Of a stretch of DNA of 64,000 nt, positions 46,563 through 56,786 are shown in pieces. Source of the DNA: Rhodopirellula sp. SM50 (GTDB lineage Bacteria > Planctomycetota > Planctomycetia > Pirellulales > Pirellulaceae); assembly GCF_002289565.1 (NCBI RefSeq), contig NZ_NTFY01000001.1, positions 124,001-188,000 on the forward strand, given 5' to 3'. The notes beneath the pieces were generated by a model that saw only the letters and a program-made list of their open reading frames with translations, was not told the DNA's origin and made no database searches. The position numbers and the translations under genes were made by a program. Position 1 is the stretch's first letter, and every line of letters starts with the position of its first letter.

Positions 46563-47143
46563 GCGGCGAGACGACCCGACTGCCGATCGCCGTCTTTTTA
46601 AGCGGCGGCGGCAGGACGCTGGAAAATCTGTTGCGACATCGCGACGAGCATGGCCTGCCGATCGATGTCCGGTTGGTGATCAGCAGTCGTGACGGCGTCC
46701 GTGGCATTGAGATCGCTCACAACGATGGCATCGAGACACTGGTGGTTCGCAAACGCGATCATGATGATGCGAGCTACAGTGACGCGATGTTCGAACCCGT
46801 TCGCCGCTGCGGCGCGAAGTACGTGGTGATGGCGGGGTTTTTGAAGCACGTGTTGATTCCCGATGATTTCGAAAACCGTGTGATCAACATTCACCCCTCG
46901 CTGTTGCCGGCGTTCGGCGGCCAAGGCATGTATGGCCGCAACGTCCATGCCGCGGCGATCAAGCGTGGTGTCACGATCAGCGGTTGCACCGTGCACTTCG
47001 TCGACAATCAGTACGACCATGGTCCGATTATCTTGCAACGCGCCTGTGACGTGCGTGCCGAGGACACGCCCGACAGCCTCGCCGCCCGGGTGTTCGAGCA
47101 AGAGTGCGAAGCCCTGCCGGCGGCGCTGCGGACGTTGAGCTGA
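46559..47143 (+). CDS. purN: Phosphoribosylglycinamide formyltransferase
   Basis: 194 residues from the ATG at 46559, which overlaps the ileS stop (ATGA). Formyltransferase fold: [16 protein letters not shown] near 11-26, active-site [12 protein letters not shown] near 113-124 (Asn and His), and [17 protein letters not shown] near 143-159 (catalytic Asp). It transfers the formyl group of 10-formyl-THF to GAR in purine synthesis. The usual GSGSNLQ near the N-terminus reads GGGRTLE here. The pairing with ileS is not a functional pathway; the coupling is notable. Confidence 0.92.
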   Translation: MSGETTRLPIAVFLSGGGRTLENLLRHRDEHGLPIDVRLVISSRDGVRGIEIAHNDGIETLVVRKRDHDDASYSDAMFEPVRRCGAKYVVMAGFLKHVLIPDDFENRVINIHPSLLPAFGGQGMYGRNVHAAAIKRGVTISGCTVHFVDNQYDHGPIILQRACDVRAEDTPDSLAARVFEQECEALPAALRTLS

Positions 47144-47712
47144 GATGATGTACGTCACGCGGTGCGTGAGCGCGTGTAGGTCACGCTGTGCGTGACATCA
47201 ACCTCGTTCCAAGGCTCTGCCTTGGAACGCAAGGCCGGTGTGGCTCTCGCCACACGCCCGCAGTAGCCAGGAGGCGGGAGCCTCCAAGACAGTGTGTTCC
47301 CAGGCGGAGCCTGGGAACAAGAGTGGTGCAGTGGGGTAAGCATCTTGCTTGCCTTCCTCGTCGGCTCCGCCGACGAACCTGCGAGGCAGGAGCATCCGGG
47401 CCAGTGTGCGCCCAGCGGAGCGGGAGCAAGATCGGGAGGTCACGCGGAGCGTGGCGTCAGGCAAGCTGGAAGCTTACCCCACTTTTATCCGCTTGTTCAC
47501 AGGCGGAGCCCTACGCCGTGAACGATTTATTTCCTGTGTTTGACGAGGTTTTAGCGGCAGGGCGCAAGCCCTCCGGTTCCACATCGTTGCCAACACACCG
47601 GAGGGCTCGCGCCCTACCGCTAAAAAAGTCGTTCACGGCGTAGGGCGGAGCCTGGGGACAAGAGTGGGACGTCACGCGGAGCGTGACAGGCAGATGGCAT
47701 GCACAGCATGCC
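47144..47712. other. 569-bp intergenic repeat cluster
   Basis: A patchwork like 14470-15302. It holds GTAGGTCACGCTGTGCGTGAC (about 47175), GTTCCAAGGCTCTGCCTTGG hairpin (47209-47228), AGGCGGGAGCCTCC hairpin parts (47271-47284), and GTTCCCAGGCGGAGCCTGGG (47297-47316). The 133-bp element follows (47511-47643), then GACGTCACGCGGAGCGTGAC (about 47670-47689) and GGCATGCACAGCATGCC (about 47696-47712). It lies between convergent genes. No gene seen. Confidence 0.75.
47511..47643. repeat. 133-bp element with CTACGCCGTGAACGA termini (orientation 2)
   Basis: Termini CTACGCCGTGAACGA and TCGTTCACGGCGTAG. Inside are ATTTCCTGTGTTTGACGAGG and then the AGCGGCAGGGCGCAAGCC palindrome (47549-47626). It is the reverse-oriented counterpart of 14615-14746. 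Confidence 0.87.
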
Positions 47713-49164
47713 CTACCGTTCCATGGCGAATTGCAGCCGTGGATCGTCCAGTCCCAGACGCTTCATCTTTTTGTAGAGCGTCGTGCGATTGATTTCCAAG
47801 GCGTCGGCCGTTGCCGCTCGGTTCCAATTGTGGCGGCGGAGTGAATGCAGGATGATCTCGCGTTCGGGGCCTTCGAGTGCTTCGCGTAGACTCTTGTTTT
47901 GATAACTGGCCGGCGTCATCGCAAACGGCTTGAGCGTGTTTTCGCCGGCGGCCTGTGGGATCGCCGATGCCAGCGGATCGGCCACGCGGCCCAAGATTTC
48001 CGGCGGCAGATCTTCCAGCGTCAGCACGTTGTCGCGAGAGAGCAGCACCGCACGTTCGACGACGTTTTGCAATTGTCGAACGTTGCCGGGCCAGCGATAC
48101 GATTGCAGGGTCGCCATGGCGTGTTGATCAAAGCCTTCGATTTCCCGCCCGCACGTTTCGGCCGCCTCACGCAGGAAGTGATCGACCAACAAGGGGATGT
48201 CGCCGACGCGCTCACGCAGTGATGGCAGTACGATGTTGACGACGTTGATCCGGTAGTACAAGTCTTGTCGAAACGAACCCTCGGTCACCGCACGGGAAAG
48301 GTCTTCGTTGGTCGCCAGGATCACGCGGGTGTCGACCGAGTGTGTGTGCGTGCCGCCGAGTTGTTCGAATTGAAATTCCTGAAGCACCCGCAGTAGTTTG
48401 ACTTGCATCGCCGCAGTCGCGGTTCCGATCTCGTCGAGAAACAAGGTGCCCTTGTCGGCCAATTGAAACTTGCCGACCCGATCGCCGCTGGCACCGGTGA
48501 AGGCGCCTTTGACGTGGCCGAACAATTCGCTCTCGAGCAGATTGTCCGGGAGTGCCCCACAGGCGACTTCGACGAACGGTTTGCCACGACGGGAACTGCG
48601 TTCGTGGATCGCGCGGGCGATCATGCTTTTGCCCGTTCCGTTTTCGCCGGTGATCAAGATCGATGCCCTGGCATCGGCCACACTGTCGATCACATCGAAG
48701 ATTTTCATCATTCGATAGTCGTGACTGAGAATGTTCTCCAGCCCGCTTCGGCTGTCGAGCCGCTGGCGAAGCTTCTGGTTCTCCAGCGTAATGTCTCGTT
48801 GAGAAACCGCGCGGCTGATCGCCAAGTTCAATTCGTCGTCGATCAGCGGCTTGGTCAGTAAGTCGAACGCGCCGGCTTTGATCGCTTCGATCGCTGTGTC
48901 GGGTGTCGCGTAGCCGGTCATCACCAGCACGGTGGTTTCCGGGTGCTTTTGCCGCGTGTGGTGAATCAGCTCGAACCCGTCTTCGTCACGCAGCCGGAGA
49001 TCCGTGATCACCAAGTCGAAGCGATGTTCGTCCTGGCTCGCTTTGGCGCCGTTTAGACAATCCGCAATGTGGATCGTGTGCCCAATTTCCCGCAGCCATT
49101 CGGCCATCGACTGGACCAAGTGCCAATCATCGTCGACAAGCAAAATGGAGGCGGGTTCTTTCAT
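47713..49164 (-). CDS. NtrC-family sigma-54-dependent response regulator
   Basis: 483 residues. Receiver domain (1-120) with ILLVDDD near 7-13 and acceptor Asp55 (LVITDLRL). The AAA+ sigma-54 interaction domain follows (about 145-380): Walker A GENGTGKS near 175, the sigma-54-contact loop GAFTGA near 238, Walker B TLFLDEIGT near 258. The C-terminal Fis-type HTH is NWNRAATADALEINRTTLYK near 450-470. When phosphorylated it should activate sigma-54 promoters. No histidine kinase is adjacent. The gene is divergent from a NarL-type regulator. Confidence 0.95.
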   Translation of the reverse strand: MKEPASILLVDDDWHLVQSMAEWLREIGHTIHIADCLNGAKASQDEHRFDLVITDLRLRDEDGFELIHHTRQKHPETTVLVMTGYATPDTAIEAIKAGAFDLLTKPLIDDELNLAISRAVSQRDITLENQKLRQRLDSRSGLENILSHDYRMMKIFDVIDSVADARASILITGENGTGKSMIARAIHERSSRRGKPFVEVACGALPDNLLESELFGHVKGAFTGASGDRVGKFQLADKGTLFLDEIGTATAAMQVKLLRVLQEFQFEQLGGTHTHSVDTRVILATNEDLSRAVTEGSFRQDLYYRINVVNIVLPSLRERVGDIPLLVDHFLREAAETCGREIEGFDQHAMATLQSYRWPGNVRQLQNVVERAVLLSRDNVLTLEDLPPEILGRVADPLASAIPQAAGENTLKPFAMTPASYQNKSLREALEGPEREIILHSLRRHNWNRAATADALEINRTTLYKKMKRLGLDDPRLQFAMER

Positions 49165-49471
49165 GTCGGGCGTGGGGATCGTGCGAGGAATTGGGGCCGA
49201 GCGCGATGCAGCGCGTTCTCTCTCACGTTTTCCTAGGTCGCCGTTAGCGTCCGGGCAAAATCCAAATCGTGTGTTTCGTGTTGCTCGCCCCCCGTGCCTG
49301 CCCCTCTCGCGGCGAATTTGTACTTATTTTAGGGGGCAGGGGTGGGGCGATATGCGAAAAATTCCCATATTAACCCCACACTCCCGACGCAAATACGCCA
49401 TTTTTAGGGGAGTTCGCTCCTGGCGTTTGTGGGAGCGGTTTGGAATCAAATCAGAGGCAGGTAGGATTGCA
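49165..49471. other. Intergenic region between two divergent response regulators
   Basis: 307 bp. Positions 49390-49429 can fold as a nested hairpin: CAAATACGCCA pairs with TGGCGTTTG, and inside it GGAG-TTCG-CTCC forms a UUCG-loop stem. This ends 42 bp before the NarL-type start. The G/C-rich AGGGGGCAGGGGTGGGGCG (49332-49350) stands out upstream. Likely holds both promoters; a leader-RNA role is only a suggestion. Confidence 0.55.
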
Positions 49472-50113
49472 ATGTCGTTAAAAACGCTGGTCGTCGACGA
49501 CCATGAAGCAGCTCGTCTCGGGCTCATGGAATTATTGGTCGGGACGGCGATCAGTGTCGCGCACACGGTTCCCGACGGTGAGAGCGCGCTGCGGTATCTG
49601 GATGAAGGCAGCATCGACGCGGTGCTGATCGATGTTCAGATGAAGAAGATGGACGGTTTGACGCTGTTAACATCGATTCGCCAGGCGCATCCCAACTTGC
49701 CTGTCGTCTTGATCAGCGCGTACGACTATCCCGTTTACCTCGCCCGCGCGGTTGCCAACGGGGCTCATGATTACGTGCTCAAGAGCGATTCGGCAACCAA
49801 GATCGAACAGACGCTCAGTCATGCGTGCGAAAACGGATCGGCGTACCCGGGTGGTCGTCTGGACAACGTCCGCAAAAAGATGTCCGAGACGATCCGCTCG
49901 ACACAACTTCCGCCGGAATTGCCGGTGACGTCTCGCGAGGCCCAGGTGCTCCGTCACATCGCGTTCGGGCTAAGCAACCGGGAGATCGCCAAGTCGTTGG
50001 GGATCAGTGTTGAGACTGTCAAGGAACACGTGCAGAATATCTTGCGCAAGACGGGGGCCTCGGATCGCACTGACGTTGCGGTCCGGGCCGTACGTCTGGG
50101 GTTGGTCGACTAG
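49472..50113 (+). CDS. NarL/FixJ-family response regulator
   Basis: 213 residues from the ATG at 49472. Receiver domain: TLVVDDHEAARLG near 5-17, acceptor Asp54 (VLIDVQMKKMDG), conserved Ser/Lys in VLISAYDYP and VLKSDS. C-terminal LuxR-type HTH: LPVTSREAQVLRHIAFGLSN near 149-168, then REIAKSLGISVETVKEHVQN. No partner kinase lies beside it; the divergent neighbour is an NtrC-type regulator. Confidence 0.94.
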   Translation: MSLKTLVVDDHEAARLGLMELLVGTAISVAHTVPDGESALRYLDEGSIDAVLIDVQMKKMDGLTLLTSIRQAHPNLPVVLISAYDYPVYLARAVANGAHDYVLKSDSATKIEQTLSHACENGSAYPGGRLDNVRKKMSETIRSTQLPPELPVTSREAQVLRHIAFGLSNREIAKSLGISVETVKEHVQNILRKTGASDRTDVAVRAVRLGLVD

Positions 50114-50762
50114 TGCGTTGCCATCGTTGAACGTTCGGGTGGAGTTTGTCGAGCGGAAAAGGGGGCAGGCGCAAGTGGCACGGGCATACGTGTTGGTGTG
50201 CAGGCTTTAGCCCAATACCGCTAAGTTAAGCGTCGTTTCTTCAGATGAGGGCCCGTAGGCTGGCGCCAAACGGCTGATATTCGTTTGATATCAGCCGGTT
50301 CGCGCCAGCGTCCGGGCCCCCTCAGTCAAGTTAACTTAGCGGTATTGGGCTTTAGCCGCCCACTGTCGCTGCGTCGCAGCGAGCGGGAATCGCTTAAAAG
50401 CTAGACACCAACGGTTGCTGAATCCCCGGTTACGGATGCCCGTGCCATTCGTACGTGACCCCTTTTTCGCTCGACCGACGCAACCCAAAAACTGAAAGGT
50501 TGCAAAGCACCTGCATCGTCGCAAAACCGGCAATGTGTCGTCAAATCGATCTTCAGCCGATGCGGCACGAAGGTCTCGCCAAGGCCGCGAATAACGTCAC
50601 ATCGCCTAAAAAAAAGCGTTCCTGTGGCTGGATAATCGATGGAGCGACTGTATCTCGCTCGAATGTCAACTTCGCGACGTCGAGTGGCGGCGGACGGTAC
50701 GCGGATTGCATCTGCAAGCGGTGCGAAGACGTTCGACAAATTACTCACAGCCAACCCACCCG
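50114..50762. other. Intergenic region enclosing the second 235-bp repeat
   Basis: 649 bp. The 235-bp repeat (50190-50424) is itself enclosed by a further inverted pair: 50149-50187 (TCGAGCGGAAAAGGGGGCAG...GGCACGGGCAT) faces 50436-50474 (ATGCCCGTGCCATTCG...TTTTTCGCTCGA), about 32 of 39 positions matching. Past 50480 I see no structure except the promoter region of the next gene. Confidence 0.75.
50190..50424. repeat. 235-bp nested inverted-repeat element, copy 2
   Basis: Same length and start/end (GTGTTGGTGTGCAGGC ... GGTTGCTGAATC) as 8252-8486, with scattered substitutions. Several of them leave the stems intact. For example, the small stem reads CGCTGC-gtc-GCAGCG here and CGCTGC-tta-GCAGCG there. 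Confidence 0.93.
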
Positions 50763-52787
50763 ATGATCCGTTCCCCAAGATCTCTCGTTCTCTCCTGCCT
50801 GCACACCGCGGTTGCTGTTTTGCTGGCCGGTCCGCTGCTTGCTCAAACTCCCCCGTTCCAAGCCCTGGAAGTCGGAGAGCCGAGTGCTGGATCGATCAAC
50901 GCAGCTCCCGAAGCATTCAGCCCCGACTTGCAGACCACCGATCCGGCGCAGGGAGATCCCTTGGTCGATGAACCCGGCGTGGAATACCTGACACACGGAC
51001 CGTTGCACGAGTCGTACGCCGAACCTTACGCGGCCGACCCGAAACCCGCCCCGGTGGTACCCCAAGAACCTCCGCCGCCGGTCAAGGAACTGCCGCCGAC
51101 GCTTCGACCGGACAGTGAGAAATCGACGTGGATCCCTGGCTATTGGGATTGGGATGAAGAGTTGGGTGACTACCTGTGGATCAGCGGTGTGTGGCGAGAG
51201 GTCCCACCGCAACGACGCTGGGTGCCTGGTTACTGGGAGCCGGCCGAGGACGGCTATCGTCGCGTCGCAGGCTTTTGGGCGAACGAACAAGCCGAAACGG
51301 TCGACTACCTGCCGCCGCCGCCGGAGTCGCTCGAGCAAGGTCCGGCCTCTCCGGCCCCGGGAGACAACTATTTCTATGTGCCTGGAAACTGGACCTATCA
51401 AACAAGCCAGTACCAGTGGACGCCGGGCTTTTGGGCCAGATCCCAACCCAACTGGGTTTGGATTCCGAACCAATACGTCTGGACCCCGCGGGGCTGCATC
51501 TTCCGAACGGGGTATTGGGACTACCGTCTCCAGCGGCGCGGCGTGCTGTTCACCCCGGTGTATTATCGGTCACCGATCTATCGGCGCGCCAACTACTGGT
51601 ATCGGCCGCGCTATGTGATCAACAGCGGTCTTGGTCTGTTGGCGAATCTGTTCGTCAATCCACGGTACGGTCGCTATTACTTTGGCGACTATTACGGAGT
51701 GGGATACGGAACGAGTTACTATCCCTGGATCAGCTACTACCAGCGGCCACGGCTGTACGATCCGTTGTACTCGTACTACGGGATCCGGTCGCTGCATGAT
51801 CGAGAGTATTCGCTCGATCGCATCGCACGACAACATCAACAGATCCGAGAGCATCAAGAACTCAGGCCACCGCGTACCTATGCCGGGCAACACGCTCGTG
51901 ACGGACAACATGGGGGCGGTCTCGCGGCGGGCAAGGGAAGCCGTGGGCCTGTCGACGTGGCAAACTTGGCGAACCCGCTGGAAGACTACGCCCGGCGGAA
52001 TGCGGATGACGTTCGATTCCGTCGCATCAGCGAGACGCAAGCTTCGTCGTTAGGGCGGTTCGCGGAGCAGTCTCAAGAAAAAACACGTCAGGCCCGACGA
52101 GACTTTGAAAAGTTGCCGCCAGGAAAGAAGATCGCGAGCGATGCGTCAACGGTCGGCCGGTCCGTCTCGCCTCGGGGGCCTTCGCGAGTTTCCGGCTTTC
52201 GCCTGCCCGTCGATGATGTTCCCCAACGCGGGATGTCGTCGTCGGTTCGGGGGCGCGACGTGTTGAACAGCGACGGCAGGTTGAGCCGCGACGGTAGGTT
52301 GAACAGCGACGGTGGGTTGAGCAATAGCGGCAGGGGGAACCGCTCGCCAACACCTGAAAAATCATCGCCCCCGGTTCGTCAATTCGGATCACCGCTCGGC
52401 AGCGCGTTTGACCCGTCCTCCGGTATCGGCCGGTCGACCCGCCGTGACCAGCCGAGCGTCCGTTCCATCCCCGATCTTCGCTCACCCACACCCGGCCGTT
52501 CGATCCCCCAGGGGCGCTCTTTCACGCCGCGGCAAACTTACACGCCGCGACAATCGTCTCCGCCGACGATCAACCGCGGCAACTTCGGCAACCGCAGCGA
52601 CAGCGGTGGGCTCAAGGCATCCAGCAGCCGCGGAGGTGATGGCGGCCTGAAGGCGACCGGCGGCGGTTTCGGCGGATTCAAAGCGTCCGGACGCAACGTT
52701 GGTCGGAGTGGCGGCGGTGACCGAAGCAACCGCGGGAATGCGGGGTCTGGAGGCAGGGGTTCCAAGGGGAAAGGTCGGGGCAAGTAG
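50763..52787 (+). CDS. Secreted YXWGXW-like repeat protein with Gly/Arg/Ser-rich tail
   Basis: 674 residues from the ATG at 50763. Signal peptide (SLVLSCLHTAVAVLLAGPLL), then a Pro-rich linker. Residues about 120-260 hold at least five W-x-x-G-x-W type units (WIPGYWDWD, WISGVWRE, WVPGYWEP, VPGNWTY, WTPGFWAR), the YXWGXW-like repeat common in secreted proteins. A Tyr/Arg-rich block follows (about 265-365), then a helical linker. From about 480 to the end the sequence is low-complexity Ser/Arg/Gly/Pro with short repeats (SDGRLSRDGRLNSDGGLS). The tail is very basic. Function unknown; a cell-surface role seems likely. Confidence 0.82.
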   Translation: MIRSPRSLVLSCLHTAVAVLLAGPLLAQTPPFQALEVGEPSAGSINAAPEAFSPDLQTTDPAQGDPLVDEPGVEYLTHGPLHESYAEPYAADPKPAPVVPQEPPPPVKELPPTLRPDSEKSTWIPGYWDWDEELGDYLWISGVWREVPPQRRWVPGYWEPAEDGYRRVAGFWANEQAETVDYLPPPPESLEQGPASPAPGDNYFYVPGNWTYQTSQYQWTPGFWARSQPNWVWIPNQYVWTPRGCIFRTGYWDYRLQRRGVLFTPVYYRSPIYRRANYWYRPRYVINSGLGLLANLFVNPRYGRYYFGDYYGVGYGTSYYPWISYYQRPRLYDPLYSYYGIRSLHDREYSLDRIARQHQQIREHQELRPPRTYAGQHARDGQHGGGLAAGKGSRGPVDVANLANPLEDYARRNADDVRFRRISETQASSLGRFAEQSQEKTRQARRDFEKLPPGKKIASDASTVGRSVSPRGPSRVSGFRLPVDDVPQRGMSSSVRGRDVLNSDGRLSRDGRLNSDGGLSNSGRGNRSPTPEKSSPPVRQFGSPLGSAFDPSSGIGRSTRRDQPSVRSIPDLRSPTPGRSIPQGRSFTPRQTYTPRQSSPPTINRGNFGNRSDSGGLKASSSRGGDGGLKATGGGFGGFKASGRNVGRSGGGDRSNRGNAGSGGRGSKGKGRGK

Positions 52788-53393
52788 CCGAAGGGCTGAA
52801 CGACGGCGTCTGCGAACAAGTGCTCCGTCGGCTCCCGCACTTGCACCTCGTTCCAAGGCTCCGCCTTGGAACGCTTCTGTCGGTGTGGCTCTTGCCACAC
52901 GTGGTGTGCACTCGGGAGGCGGGAGCCTCCATCGCATCGAAAGGTGTTAGCGGAACGGCGCGAGCCGTCCGGTGGCGCTTCAAAAACACCGTGAACGACC
53001 GGAGGGCTCGCGCCCTACCGCTAACAAAAACTTTGGCTCTAAAGGTGTTAGCGGAACGGCGCGAGCCGTCCGGTCGCGCTTCAAAAACACCGTGAAAGTC
53101 CGGAGGGCTCGCGCCCTACCGCTAACAAAAACTTTGGTTCGAAAGGTGTTAGCGGAACGGCGCGAGCCGTCCGGTGGCGCTTCAAAAATACCGTGAACGA
53201 CCGGAGGGCTCGCGCCCTGACGCTAACAAATCGTTCACGGCGTAGGGCGGAGCCCGGGAACAAGTGGGAAGTTTTCTCTTTCGTTTCATCGTCTGGTCCA
53301 TGGTTTGCTCTGTAGACGGTGGCTGTGCGTCGGCGTCCCTTGCCGATCACCCACCCCAGTCTCGTGCGCTCGGCATTGAGAAGCCTCGGCAAG
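52788..53393. other. 606-bp intergenic repeat cluster upstream of prpE
   Basis: Contains a GTTCCAAGGCTCCGCCTTGG hairpin (52851-52870), GGAGGCGGGAGCCTCC (52915-52930), the 101-bp tandem array (52940-53230), and a lone right end of the 132-bp element (TCGTTCACGGCGTAGGGCGG, 53229-53250). The prpE promoter must lie in 53250-53393 or read through the array. Confidence 0.75.
52940..53230. repeat. Three tandem 101-bp copies of a GCGAGCC-family hairpin
   Basis: Copies start at 52940, 53041 and 53142 (AAAGGTGTTAGCGGAACGGC). Each has left arm TTAGCGGAACGGCGCGAGCC, loop ending CACCGTGAA, and right arm GGAGGGCTCGCGCCCTACCG CTAACA, so each unit is one hairpin, and AAAAACTTTGG joins the units. Arms differ systematically from each other, with left GAACGGCGCGAGCCGTCC and right GGAGGGCTCGCGCCCTAC. 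Confidence 0.95.
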
Positions 53394-55295
53394 ATGACCT
53401 ATCAGCAGCAATACCGTCACAGCATCGAACAGCCCGAAGCGTTCTGGCGCGAGCAGGCGCGCCAGATTGTGTGGTCTCGCGAGCCCGAACAGATTCTGAC
53501 CCGGGATGAGGAGGGGTTTTTCCGCTGGTTCCCCGACGGGCAACTCAACACCGCCTACTTGGCGTTGGATTGGCAACTTGAACAGGGGCGCGGCGACCAA
53601 CCGGCGCTGATTTATGATTCTCCGGTGACGGGCACAACGCGTACCTACAGGTATCGAGAACTGCTGGACCAAGTGGCCCGGTTCGCCGGTGCCCTGCGTC
53701 AACTGGGCGTCGGTCAAGGCGACGCCGTGATCCTCTACATGCCGATGATTCCACAAACGATCGTGGGGATGCTGGCGTGCGCCCGCTTGGGCGCCATCCA
53801 CTCGGTGGTGTTTGGAGGATTTGCGCCGCACGAATTGGCCGTGCGGATTGACGATTTGCAGCCCAAGGTGATCCTGGCGGCCAGCGCGGGGAAAGAACGC
53901 GATCGCGTCATCGAGTATGGGCCGATCATCAACGCCGCGTTGGCCGAGTCGGTCCACTCGCCGTCCCACTGCGTGATGTATCAACGCGACGTCCAACGGT
54001 TTGACTTGCAGCCCGGACGCGATTGGGATTGGGACGAATTGGCCGCGACCGCCGAACCGGCAGACTGTGTTCCCGTCCGCGCCACCGATCCGCTCTACGT
54101 GCTCTACACCTCCGGCACGACGGGACGCCCGAAAGGGATTGTCCGCGACCACGGCGGCCATGCCGTGGCGATGAAGTTCAGCATGCAGAACGTCTATGAC
54201 GCTCGGCCGGGCGAGGTCTTTTGGGCGGCGTCGGATGTCGGTTGGGTGGTGGGGCATTCGTGTATCGTTTATGGACCCTTGATCCAGGGGTGTACGACGG
54301 TGCTGTATGAAGGCAAACCGGTTCGCACGCCCGATGCCGGGGCCTTTTGGCGCGTCGTTGCCGAGCACCAAGTGCGATCCATGTTTGCCGCGCCGACGGC
54401 AATCCGCGCGATCAAACGCGATGACCCCGACGGGCTGCGGGCGCGCGACTATGACACAGGTTGTCTGCGATATTTGTTCCTGGCCGGCGAGCGGTGTGAC
54501 ATCGCGACACTTCAGTGGGCCGAACGCGTGCTTGGCGTCCCGGTGATCGACCACTGGTGGCAGACCGAATCGGGTTGGCCAATGATTGCCAACATGGCGG
54601 GCCTGGAACTGTTGCCGCCGCGGCCCGGTTCAGCCACCAAGCCGGTTTGTGGCTACGACATTCGGATTCTGGATCGAAAGGGGCGAGAGTTGCCGCCCCA
54701 CAAAGAAGGCGCGGTGGTGGTCCGGTTGCCGTTACCGCCCGGCTGTCTGCCGAACTTGTGGCGCAACACCGAACGATTCAGGAACGCGTATCTGACCGAG
54801 CACCCCGGTTATTACGCCTCCGGTGACGGAGGCTATCGCGACGAGGACGGCTATTTCTACATCACCGGCCGGATGGACGATGTGATCAACGTTGCCGGCC
54901 ACCGACTTTCTACCGCAACGATGGAAGAGGCGCTCGCGGCGCATCCGGCGGTTGCGGAATGTGCGGTGATCGGAGTGGAAGACTCGCTCAAGGGCCAGGT
55001 CCCGGTGGGTTTTGCGGTGCTCAAATCCAACGTGACGCTGCAGCCGGAGGCCTTGGAAGCGGAGCTGATCCGGCGGGTGCGCGATCAGGTGGGGCCGGTC
55101 GCCGCGATGAAACACGTGATCCTGGCTGACAGGTTACCCAAGACGCGTTCGGGAAAAATTTTGCGGCGAACGATGCGGTTGATGTCCGAAGGCAAAACGT
55201 GGCAGCTCCCCTCCACGATCGAAGATCCCAGTGTGCTCGATGAACTTCTCACGCTGCTTGACGGCAAGGGGGTGGCTCCCGCCAACGCAATCTAG
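53394..55295 (+). CDS. prpE: Propionyl-CoA synthetase (AMP-forming acyl-CoA synthetase)
   Basis: 633 residues from the ATG at 53394. ANL-family adenylating enzyme: YTSGTTGRPKGIVRDHGG near 240-257 (phosphate loop), DHWWQTESGWPM near 385-396, SGDGGYRDEDGYFYITGRMD near 477-496, hinge DDVINVAGHRLSTATMEEAL, and the catalytic Lys in KTRSGKILRRTMR near 584-590. HRLST, and MIPQTIVGMLACARLGAIHS with SVVFGGFAPHELAVRIDD, are closest to PrpE rather than Acs. It makes propionyl-CoA from propionate; acetate is a possible second substrate. Single gene. Confidence 0.9.
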   Translation: MTYQQQYRHSIEQPEAFWREQARQIVWSREPEQILTRDEEGFFRWFPDGQLNTAYLALDWQLEQGRGDQPALIYDSPVTGTTRTYRYRELLDQVARFAGALRQLGVGQGDAVILYMPMIPQTIVGMLACARLGAIHSVVFGGFAPHELAVRIDDLQPKVILAASAGKERDRVIEYGPIINAALAESVHSPSHCVMYQRDVQRFDLQPGRDWDWDELAATAEPADCVPVRATDPLYVLYTSGTTGRPKGIVRDHGGHAVAMKFSMQNVYDARPGEVFWAASDVGWVVGHSCIVYGPLIQGCTTVLYEGKPVRTPDAGAFWRVVAEHQVRSMFAAPTAIRAIKRDDPDGLRARDYDTGCLRYLFLAGERCDIATLQWAERVLGVPVIDHWWQTESGWPMIANMAGLELLPPRPGSATKPVCGYDIRILDRKGRELPPHKEGAVVVRLPLPPGCLPNLWRNTERFRNAYLTEHPGYYASGDGGYRDEDGYFYITGRMDDVINVAGHRLSTATMEEALAAHPAVAECAVIGVEDSLKGQVPVGFAVLKSNVTLQPEALEAELIRRVRDQVGPVAAMKHVILADRLPKTRSGKILRRTMRLMSEGKTWQLPSTIEDPSVLDELLTLLDGKGVAPANAI

Positions 55296-55433
55296 TCGAT
55301 CGCCCAACGCCTTGATGATTTTCGCGACCCGCATTCCAAGTTGTCTGCGGTGAAGCGTTCGTCCGATTCACGTTTGTGGAACGGATCGTTTCGAAATGAC
55401 ATTGATTCAAACAGCCATCCACGTGATGATGCT

Positions 55434-56782
<1,349 letters not shown>

Positions 56783-56786
<4 letters not shown>

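Noticed and set aside
52940-53230. Possible CRISPR array
   Set aside because: Units are 101 bp, contiguous and identical in the supposed spacers; each unit is a hairpin of a dispersed repeat family. No cas genes.
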